A model generated the notes under the pieces. That model made no database searches. It was not told the origin of the DNA and was given only the letters and a program-made list of their open reading frames with translations. From Verrucomicrobiota bacterium (lineage in GTDB: Bacteria; Verrucomicrobiota; Lentisphaeria; Victivallales; UBA1829), in NCBI GenBank assembly GCA_022703965.1, contig JAKJHH010000012.1, forward strand, positions 1 to 38,757: a stretch of DNA of 38,757 nt. Direction: 5' to 3'. The position numbers and the translations under genes were made by a program. Shown piece after piece: positions 33,225 to 38,757 of this stretch; within the stretch, counting starts at the first letter, position 1; every line of letters begins with the position of its first letter.

Positions 33225-34157
33225 ATGAAACAATTAAGTGATTTGTCTATTTTTGACAGTGACTATCTGCCGGTCATTGAAAGTGAGCAGGATGGCGGAG
33301 GGTATTCTTATCGACAAAACAATCGTTATGTTAAAGCGTTTTATCTTACTTATTCTTTGAATGAGTTGTTTTGCAGTATTACGCTTTTTGAAATGAATTC
33401 ATTGGGAGGAACGCATTATCGTCGCACAGGAGCTCAGTTTTTTTCTCTCGAATATATTCGCGAGGGAAAACTTTATGTACGTCAGAAGGAGCGTGGTTAC
33501 TTGCTTGAAGCCGGTGAGTTGTTTTTAATGCAGCCTGGAGTTCAAACAGAATATCTTGTTGGCAGGAATGATTTTTGCGTCAAAACATCCATTGCAATTT
33601 CTGGTTTGCTTGTGTCGGCTTTTTTGGAAAAGAGTGGACTCAGAAACTTGGATGTTCTTGAAAATGTTGATGAGCTAAGATTACTTGAGATATTTTCACA
33701 GTTTAAGACATTGTCAGCAAAAGAAACAGGTGATTTATCCGGAGAAAACAGTCGCCAGACTTATCAGCTCTTACAGTTTTTATGCAATCCTGCTCCTGTA
33801 CCTGTGGCAAGCGATAGAATTCGAACTGTCTTTGAATATATGAAAAAAAATATTGATAAAGCTCTTAGTATTAAAATCCTCGCTGAGGTTGGAGGATACT
33901 CCCCTCCCCATTTTATGAGAATTTTTCGGGGGGTCTATGGAAGTTCGCCTCACCAGATCCTGCTTCAAATGCGAATGAAACAAGCCTCTCTGCTTTTGCT
34001 GAATGAGCCTGAACTTACTATAAAAGAGATTGCGGAGAGAGTAGGATACAGCAGACCATTAAATTTTTCCGCTGAATTTCGTCACCGCTATGGTCTATCT
34101 CCATTGCAATATAGGCGCCATTATTGCATGCCTATTGATATACATGCTTCTTTTTGA
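33225..34157 (+). CDS. AraC family transcriptional regulator
   Basis: A 310-residue activator-type regulator. The N-terminal ~165 residues form a cupin-like sensing domain (LEYIREGKLYVRQKERGYLL then GELFLMQPGVQTEY). The C-terminal ~100 residues are the double helix-turn-helix: ALSIKILAEVGGYSPPHFMR followed by IFRGVYGSSPHQIL and EPELTIKEIAERVGYSRPLN with the terminal FRHRYGLSPLQYRR. It is divergent from the GH39-like operon, with a 170-base shared control region holding nine-base direct repeats. No strong Shine-Dalgarno is seen before ATG 33225. Likely activates the hydrolase operon in response to a sugar. Confidence 0.92.
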   Translation: MKQLSDLSIFDSDYLPVIESEQDGGGYSYRQNNRYVKAFYLTYSLNELFCSITLFEMNSLGGTHYRRTGAQFFSLEYIREGKLYVRQKERGYLLEAGELFLMQPGVQTEYLVGRNDFCVKTSIAISGLLVSAFLEKSGLRNLDVLENVDELRLLEIFSQFKTLSAKETGDLSGENSRQTYQLLQFLCNPAPVPVASDRIRTVFEYMKKNIDKALSIKILAEVGGYSPPHFMRIFRGVYGSSPHQILLQMRMKQASLLLLNEPELTIKEIAERVGYSRPLNFSAEFRHRYGLSPLQYRRHYCMPIDIHASF

Positions 34158-34182
34158 AGCCTATATATCATAGAGCTAATTG

Positions 34183-34213
34183 CAAAAGTACTTCTGGACT
34201 TTTGTGATTGCAT
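34183..34213 (+). terminator. Possible terminator after the AraC gene
   Basis: CAAAAGT (34183-34189) pairs with ACTTTTG (34198-34204) over an eight-base loop, and ATTTTTATTT follows at 34212. It lies in the convergent gap with the PAS gene. The stem is A+T-rich and the T-tract is not adjacent, so it is weak. Confidence 0.3.
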
Positions 34214-34215
34214 TT

Positions 34216-35934
34216 TTATTTGCATTCAGGTGTTTTACGATCTGTAATATCAAGAATCACCGCAAGAAAATACTCTTTTCCATGACTGCCGATTGTCTCC
34301 ATGGAGAAGAGGGCGACCAATCTTCTGCCGTCTTTGCAGAATATCGGCAGTTCAAGATCGGTAAAGTGTCCATCTTTTTCGAGCATTTCGTTCACAAGCT
34401 GATCCTGCTTGTCTTCCCGGAATATTTCCAGCTCGCGGAATTTTTTGCCGATAAGTTCATCTCTGGTATATCCGGTCGCTTTGATAAAGGAATTATTGAC
34501 GTCAACAATGTTTTTGCCTGGCTTTGTAAAGAGTACAAGAAGTGAAGGATTATTCTGGAAGAGATGCTCAAAACTTTGTTGTGCCTCCTGTTCATGGCTG
34601 AGATTTTTAGATGTGGCGAAAATACACCTTTCTCCATTCCATTTTCCAGGCCAGACACGCGTTTCCACAGGAATCAGACTGCCGCTTTTATGGCGCATCG
34701 GCAATGAAGTTTGGTCTTTTTCTTTTCGCAGCATGGATGAAAAAGTTTCCATGGCCTCCGTGTGTTTGTCGTACGGATAAAGATCCACCAGACGCATATT
34801 GAGCAGTTCTTCTTTGCTGTAGCCCATTGCTTTCAGGGCGGCTGAATTGACGAAGATGATATTGCTGTCGTTGGATGCGACAAAACTCATGTCTGCCATA
34901 GACTCGAAGAACGTATGAAAATTCATCTCATTTTCGCGTAGAGACTTTTCTATGGAACGTCTGATTTTAATTTCCTCTTTCAGCTTCTCATTGAATGCGT
35001 TGGCCTCTTCTTCCCTCAAGGATGTCGCATCAAGTTGTGTCTTGAGAATTTTTGATTGCAGATTCATGTGAAGCATTACAAGCATAAGCGAGAAGAGGAA
35101 TATCCCCACCGCCGCAAAGCCGCTAAGAATGTAGAGAGGATGTACCGAGCCGTAAATGTGTTTTGCGTCTTCCAGATGCTCAAGCACAAAAGGAGTCCCA
35201 TTGACAGGAGCCGTCAGGCGAACTTGACCACGCGGAGTTTCGAGATTTTTTATTGATGACGCATCCAGCAGCTTAAAGGAATTGCAGTGAATTCCTTTTT
35301 CCTTTATCAGCTTGTCTATGGACTCCTTATTGATCCAGGCTATGATCAACGCTTCATATTTGCCCTTGAAGAAATATGGTTCCGTTATTATCAGTTCACC
35401 GTTAAGCCTGCGCGGGCCTGTGTAGGGGGCTCCTTTTTTCAGATCGAGTTCATTTTTATTGAATGTGCCGTAAAATCCGGATTCAGGAATCCTGTCTTCC
35501 TTGCTGGCTGAGTCGGCAAGAATCTTCTCGTCCTCGGCTGTTACAAGAATAATCCTGTCATAAACAGGGCTTCCGTTTATGAGGCGTGAGACGCTGGTTT
35601 TTGAGAACAAGTCTTTTATAGGAATCAAACTTTGTCTCAATCCGTAGCGCATGCTCATTCCAAGCGCCTGATTTTCAAAGAAAACAGACACGTCGCGTGA
35701 ATTTGCAAGAGCTTTCAGATCATCACCGCAGCCGGTGAAGAAAAACGCGACGGTATCCGCCCTTTTTTCCGCATCCAGCTGAAGATGCTTGAGCATTGTC
35801 GCCCTGATCTGTTGAGATGAACTGTAGTTGACCCAGATCAAGCCCGCGACAAATAAAAGAACCAGCAAAGATACCGCAATTAAGGCGATATCACGGCTCT
35901 GAAGACTGCTTTTTTTTACGTTTTCCTGTTCCAT
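34216..35934 (-). CDS. Membrane sensor protein with two PAS domains and no output domain
   Basis: A 572-residue protein. Membrane helix ~17-35 (LIAVSLLVLLFVAGLIW), a periplasmic Cache-like region ~37-265, second helix ~267-289 (LYILSGFAAVGIFLFSLMLV), a coiled coil ~300-335, PAS domain 1 ~336-445 (HTFFESMADMSFVAS; FVNSAALKAMGYSKEEL) and PAS domain 2 ~455-566 (HLFQNNPSLLVLF; DVNNSFIKATGYTRDELIG). Such proteins usually continue into a histidine kinase or GGDEF module, but this one stops after the second PAS, with only 58 bases before the converging AraC gene. Its ATG overlaps the stop of the solute-binding protein gene (TAATG), so they are co-translated and probably work together. Confidence 0.82.
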   Translation of the reverse strand: MEQENVKKSSLQSRDIALIAVSLLVLLFVAGLIWVNYSSSQQIRATMLKHLQLDAEKRADTVAFFFTGCGDDLKALANSRDVSVFFENQALGMSMRYGLRQSLIPIKDLFSKTSVSRLINGSPVYDRIILVTAEDEKILADSASKEDRIPESGFYGTFNKNELDLKKGAPYTGPRRLNGELIITEPYFFKGKYEALIIAWINKESIDKLIKEKGIHCNSFKLLDASSIKNLETPRGQVRLTAPVNGTPFVLEHLEDAKHIYGSVHPLYILSGFAAVGIFLFSLMLVMLHMNLQSKILKTQLDATSLREEEANAFNEKLKEEIKIRRSIEKSLRENEMNFHTFFESMADMSFVASNDSNIIFVNSAALKAMGYSKEELLNMRLVDLYPYDKHTEAMETFSSMLRKEKDQTSLPMRHKSGSLIPVETRVWPGKWNGERCIFATSKNLSHEQEAQQSFEHLFQNNPSLLVLFTKPGKNIVDVNNSFIKATGYTRDELIGKKFRELEIFREDKQDQLVNEMLEKDGHFTDLELPIFCKDGRRLVALFSMETIGSHGKEYFLAVILDITDRKTPECK

Positions 35935-36809
35935 TACTTCATTTCTTTGAAAAATTCAGGATGATAGTCATAAACATACGGAAAGTATTTCTTGACCAGT
36001 GAAAGATAGCGTCCGTCATGGCTTATTATCTGGAAGAACTTATTGAATTCTTCTCTGAGTGCAGGACTGCTTTTCGCGAAAATCGGTCCCATATACTGTT
36101 TATCGCTCACGGGACCGAGAATTTTGATCTTGCCCGGCCATTTCTGAAGAGCTACAAGCGCATCGGGTACATCGAGCAAGGCAAGTTCGGCTTCTCCTTC
36201 TATCATTGCAGGGGCTACATCATTAAGTCCGCCCTCGAAAAATTTGATTTTGTCTGTTACGGTTTCCAGCTTGTACAGTGACGGATCTATACAAGTTTTC
36301 GCTTTGCCGAGGAGAGAACGGCCTTTTATCAGTTCTTTTACCGCGGCAATATCTTTTGACAGGTCTCCTGTCGGAACTACAGGTTTAACTGCCGAGTCTG
36401 CTCTGGCTATCAGCCAGATCTGATTCGGAAAAGTCGGAGTTCCGAAATCGACAAGTTTCTGGCGATACGGCAGAATTGTTATGCCGTTTGCTCCGAGATC
36501 TCCTTTTACGGTTGTATTTCCAAGAATTTCAACAGTATCACCGCTGACTTTGACTTTCTGTCCGCTTACGTCCTCAAACAGTGTAGACCAGTCAGTCTTT
36601 ACAAATTCATATTTTACTCCGAGATAATCGGCGAACATCTTCATCATTTCGACATCCATTCCATCCCCGGCTCCGCTCACAAAGTTCGCGTAGGGGATTC
36701 CAAGATGTTTTAATACGCCGGCTTTTTTTACATCGGCAAGATCTCCGGCAAATCCGGACACGGAAAGCAATACGGCCAACATAAATCCTGTAAAAAAGTG
36801 CAGCTTCAT
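35934..36809 (-). CDS. Periplasmic solute-binding protein (SBP_bac_3 family)
   Basis: A 291-residue family 3 solute-binding protein. Signal peptide MKLHFFTGFMLAVLLSVSGF with cleavage near AGD, then VLKHLGIPYANFVSGAGDGM and VEMMKMFADYLGVKYEFVKT, GANGITILPYRQKLVDFGTP, and a C-terminal DKQYMGPIFAKSSPALREEF. I chose ATG 36809, which has AGGGGA seven bases upstream and starts the signal peptide; an in-frame ATG at 36875 also has AAGGAG but would add 22 residues before the signal. No permease or ATPase gene follows. Instead the next gene encodes the PAS sensor, so this protein may present a ligand to that sensor. Confidence 0.85.
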   Translation of the reverse strand: MKLHFFTGFMLAVLLSVSGFAGDLADVKKAGVLKHLGIPYANFVSGAGDGMDVEMMKMFADYLGVKYEFVKTDWSTLFEDVSGQKVKVSGDTVEILGNTTVKGDLGANGITILPYRQKLVDFGTPTFPNQIWLIARADSAVKPVVPTGDLSKDIAAVKELIKGRSLLGKAKTCIDPSLYKLETVTDKIKFFEGGLNDVAPAMIEGEAELALLDVPDALVALQKWPGKIKILGPVSDKQYMGPIFAKSSPALREEFNKFFQIISHDGRYLSLVKKYFPYVYDYHPEFFKEMK

Positions 36810-36875
36810 AGTAAGTTCCCCTAGTTTAACTTTTTGTGCTGCGTGAGGATGCCCCTTGCCCCCTCCTTGCGGCAT

Positions 36876-37032
36876 AAATCTAATACTCCTTTCCTCTGAG
36901 TCAAGAGTTTTTATAGAATCATAAAATAATATTTCCCTTGACTTTTTTAAACCACGGGATATCCTAGGACATCAGGCTGACGCGGCGGCATAGAGCTGTT
37001 TTGCGGATATTGCCGAGGATTTTGGATGCTTG
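36876..37032. other. Intergenic region upstream of the structured leader
   Basis: There is no gene. A possible plus-strand promoter, TTGACT (36938-36943) with a 17-base spacer and ATCCTA, is weak. GGATATCC at 36957-36964 is a short palindrome. Confidence 0.35.
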
Positions 37033-37115
37033 CTTAAGAAAAATGAGTGATGAAGAGTCACTCTCCGCGCACCGGACAAAAGACGTCCGGAGGCGATTTT
37101 ATTGTTTTTCTTAAG
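37033..37115 (+). ncRNA. Structured leader RNA with a three-way junction, possible riboswitch or attenuator
   Basis: An 11-base perfect closing stem, CTTAAGAAAAA (37033-37043) with TTTTTCTTAAG (37105-37115), encloses two hairpins: GAGTGA (37045-37050)/TCACTC (37058-37063) with a seven-base loop, and CGC...CCGGAC (37066-37077)/GTCCGG...GCG (37085-37095) with an internal loop and a seven-base loop. The second hairpin is GC-rich and runs into ATTTTATTGTTTTT, so it could act as a terminator whose U-tract is alternatively paired in the closing stem. It lies 23 bases before the methyltransferase start. It does not match purine, TPP, glycine or c-di-GMP cores that I could compare by eye. Class unknown; a MITE-like inverted repeat is the alternative. 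Confidence 0.5.
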
Positions 37116-37138
37116 AACTACAGCAAACAGGATTCATC

Positions 37139-37876
37139 ATGAATAATACATGGAAAAAATTCTACGATTTCAACGCACCACATTACGATAACGAAATTTT
37201 CACCTCCAACACAGATTTCGAGCTCGATTTTCTGATCAGAGAAATGCCCCTGCATCCGGGAATGAAAGTACTCGACTTAGGATGCGGCACAGGACGTCAC
37301 TCCATCGGCCTGGCTGCAAGAGGTATGAAAATGACCAGTCTGGACATCTCGTCCGGACAGCTTGCCGAGGCAAAGAAAAAAGCGGAAAAAGCCGGACTCG
37401 ATATCAATTTTATTCAGGCTGACGCTTCCGATTTTTCGCTGAATGAGAAATTTGATGCGGCAATCTGCATCTGCGAAGGCTCCTTCGGACTGCTTTCGGT
37501 AGATGACGATCCGTTGACTCACGAGAGAGCGATTCTGCGGAATCTGGCGGCAGTGCTGAAACCCGGCGCTCCGTTTCTCATGACCGTCCGCAATGCCCTT
37601 GAAATCATCCGTCACTACAACGATAAGGATATAGCCGAGGACAGATTTGATCCTTATACCCTGACTCGCACGGTGAAACTTGGAGAATGGTATCCGGGCT
37701 TTGATCCCGAGGTCAAAGTGAAGGAAAAAGCCTATACTCCGATGGAATTGCGTCTGATTCTGGAAAATGCCGGATTCGAGCTTGATCTGCTTTGCGGCGG
37801 AACTGCCGGCTCCTGGGATTTCCATACCCTTTCCATGGATGAAATCGAGCTGATGGCCAAATCCCATCTGCGCTGA
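37139..37876 (+). CDS. Class I SAM-dependent methyltransferase
   Basis: A 245-residue methyltransferase. Motif I is VLDLGCGTGRHSIGLAARG (~44-62), followed by SLDIS (acidic residue at the end of beta-2), then NFIQADASDF and DAAICICEGSFGLLS for the catalytic face. The fold is complete, length normal. AGGA lies six bases before ATG 37139. The substrate is unknown. The gene stands alone, between a structured leader and a strong terminator. Confidence 0.9.
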   Translation: MNNTWKKFYDFNAPHYDNEIFTSNTDFELDFLIREMPLHPGMKVLDLGCGTGRHSIGLAARGMKMTSLDISSGQLAEAKKKAEKAGLDINFIQADASDFSLNEKFDAAICICEGSFGLLSVDDDPLTHERAILRNLAAVLKPGAPFLMTVRNALEIIRHYNDKDIAEDRFDPYTLTRTVKLGEWYPGFDPEVKVKEKAYTPMELRLILENAGFELDLLCGGTAGSWDFHTLSMDEIELMAKSHLR

Positions 37877-37888
37877 TCTCCGATCCCC

Positions 37889-37924
37889 CCTGCCGCCGCC
37901 TTCTCGCGCGGCGGCAGGTTTTTC
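37889..37924 (+). terminator. Intrinsic terminator of the methyltransferase gene
   Basis: A ten-base GC-rich stem, CCTGCCGCCG (37889-37898) with CGGCGGCAGG (37909-37918), and a ten-base loop, followed by TTTTTCT. It starts 13 bases after the stop. Confidence 0.93.
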
Positions 37925-38019
37925 TATTGACATTATATTCAAACGATGTATCTGTAAATACTTTAAACAGCTTATGAACTTAGGGGGATGATATTAATAT
38001 ACATTTTTATAAAACTATT

Positions 38020-38556
38020 TTGCTGTCTTTGCTTAAGGTATTGCCATGTAAAATCTTAAACATAACAGCTCTTCTTGTGCTGCCTGTGAGCTTCTTGCTT
38101 GGTCAGGGATCTCCATATGGAGAGTCTATATGTGTGTATGAAACAGATCGCTGGAAGCTTATCAATGTTTTTGACTGGACGGCAATGAAAACATTACGCA
38201 TGGATTTGATACTCGATCATTTTTCATCAGAGACAAATACATATGGTTCTCTTACGTGTATTGAGAAAAAGACAGGTGTCGCCAAATTTGTGATCCCATC
38301 AGGTCCCTTTACTGATTTATGGATATCGCCAGATTCAAAATATATTGTTGCTCTTTCCGATGAGGCATATATCAATCCTGTACAAATATTGATTATAGAT
38401 AATGACGATGGGAAAAGATTATACAAGAAAACTTTTGCAAACGCGTATATAAAGCTTTCATCTACATTGTATTATGAGTTTATACAGAGGTTTCAGGATC
38501 TGAAAATACCTGCAATGTATATATCACGTCAAGATAATTATATTGTCCCCCGATAA
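38020..38556 (+). pseudogene. Exported protein gene truncated by an IS insertion
   Basis: A 178-residue frame with a hydrophobic N-terminus (LNITALLVLPVSFLLGQGSP) and later GPFTDLWISPDSKYIVALSD, a WD40/beta-propeller-like strand pattern. No ATG is available near the 5' end; the frame opens with a TTG at 38020 that has no Shine-Dalgarno. An ATG at 37988 behind AGGGGG is in another frame, which suggests either a frameshift or an unusual start. The stop (38554-38556) lies inside the left end of the IS3-like element, so the natural C-terminus is probably lost. A+T-rich. Function unknown. Confidence 0.5.
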
Positions 38557-38757
38557 GAAGGCGTGCTAAATTTAGGAGAAAATCGGAGGATGAAAGATGT
38601 CAAACAGGACTTGGTCAGCGAAAGAAAAATTGTCGATCGTTTTAGAAGGTTTAAGGGGTACGGCGAATATATCGGAGCTCTGCAATCGTCATGGGATATC
38701 GCAAACCCAATATTACCAGTGGAGAGATCGCCTGTTGTCGGACGGCGAGAAGCTTTT
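38544..38757 (+). mobile_element. IS3-like insertion sequence, left end (continues past window)
   Basis: The element seems to begin near TGTCCCCCGATAAGAAGG at 38544, which interrupts the preceding frame and is followed by orfA. The right end is outside the window, so the terminal inverted repeat cannot be confirmed. Confidence 0.6.
38597..38757 (+). CDS. IS3-family transposase OrfA, N-terminal part
   Basis: The reading frame starts at ATG 38597, with GGAGG at 38585-38589 seven bases upstream, and runs to the window edge (53 codons). The text MSNRTWSAKEKLSIVLEGLR, ISELCNRHGIS and QTQYYQWRDRLL is the helix-turn-helix of Transposase_8 (OrfA), which in IS3 elements is fused to OrfB by frameshifting. 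Partial; OrfB lies outside. Confidence 0.85.
   Translation, partial: MSNRTWSAKEKLSIVLEGLRGTANISELCNRHGISQTQYYQWRDRLLSDGEKL

Noticed and set aside
37033-37115. Assignment of the leader to the purine riboswitch class
   Set aside because: The three-way junction and seven-base loops look similar, but the conserved junction and loop-loop bases of purine riboswitches are missing.
1-38757. CRISPR array, tRNA or rRNA genes
   Set aside because: No repeat-spacer pattern of CRISPR size, no T-loop/anticodon arrangement and no rRNA motif was seen on either strand by eye.

Overview
The window looks like part of the chromosome of a free-living or gut anaerobe of the phylum Lentisphaerota (Victivallis-like). 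I infer this from three short secreted pseudopilins with the [18 protein letters not shown]-type helix and C-terminal H-X9-DG box, which are very numerous in that phylum, from the many large secreted clan GH-A glycoside hydrolases, and from the lack of SusC/SusD. No rRNA or marker gene is present, so the phylum call is an inference. Clear Shine-Dalgarno sites and two perfect sigma70-type promoters (TTGACA-N17-TATAAT) are visible.

Layout. Both edges are insertion sequences: the tail of an IS110-family transposase at the left and the start of an IS3-like element at the right. From 684 to 2325 lies an Lrp/AsnC regulator translationally coupled to a class I aminotransferase. From 2792 to 8563, all on the minus strand, are a cytoplasmic GHL6/GH151-like hydrolase with its own terminator, and a LacI regulator - pseudopilin - secreted GH operon. 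From 8564 to 9051 is an intergenic stretch with three clusters of 9-bp-period repeats. From 9052 to 10460 an A+T-rich cassette of two or three small exported-protein genes is flanked by a 24-bp direct duplication of the 3' end of ispH. Then come ispH, a siroheme nitrite/sulfite reductase, a 1616-residue GH2-like secreted enzyme, recN, and on the plus strand rnr, an AMMECR1 protein and a COG2509-type FAD dehydrogenase. From 25095 to 29737 is a second regulator (ROK) - pseudopilin - secreted GH operon, and from 30321 to 34157 a third such set (divergent AraC regulator, GH39-like enzyme, pseudopilin). The right part holds a PAS-domain membrane sensor overlapping a periplasmic solute-binding protein gene, a methyltransferase behind a structured leader, and a small exported-protein gene cut by the IS.

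How it works together. The recurring theme is a local one-component regulator, one pseudopilin and one exported clan GH-A enzyme packed into a single transcription unit. It occurs three times in 30 kb with three unrelated regulator families. The regulators have recognisable operators on their own promoters: a CAAGCGCTTG palindrome for LacI, and an ATTATTTG-N7-CAAATAAT inverted repeat for ROK. The AraC set has direct repeats overlapping a poor -35. This suggests substrate-specific polysaccharide-use cassettes in which a dedicated pseudopilin travels with each hydrolase. The function of the pseudopilin is unknown, and this is the most interesting system in the window. The housekeeping genes (recN, rnr, ispH) show no anomalies.
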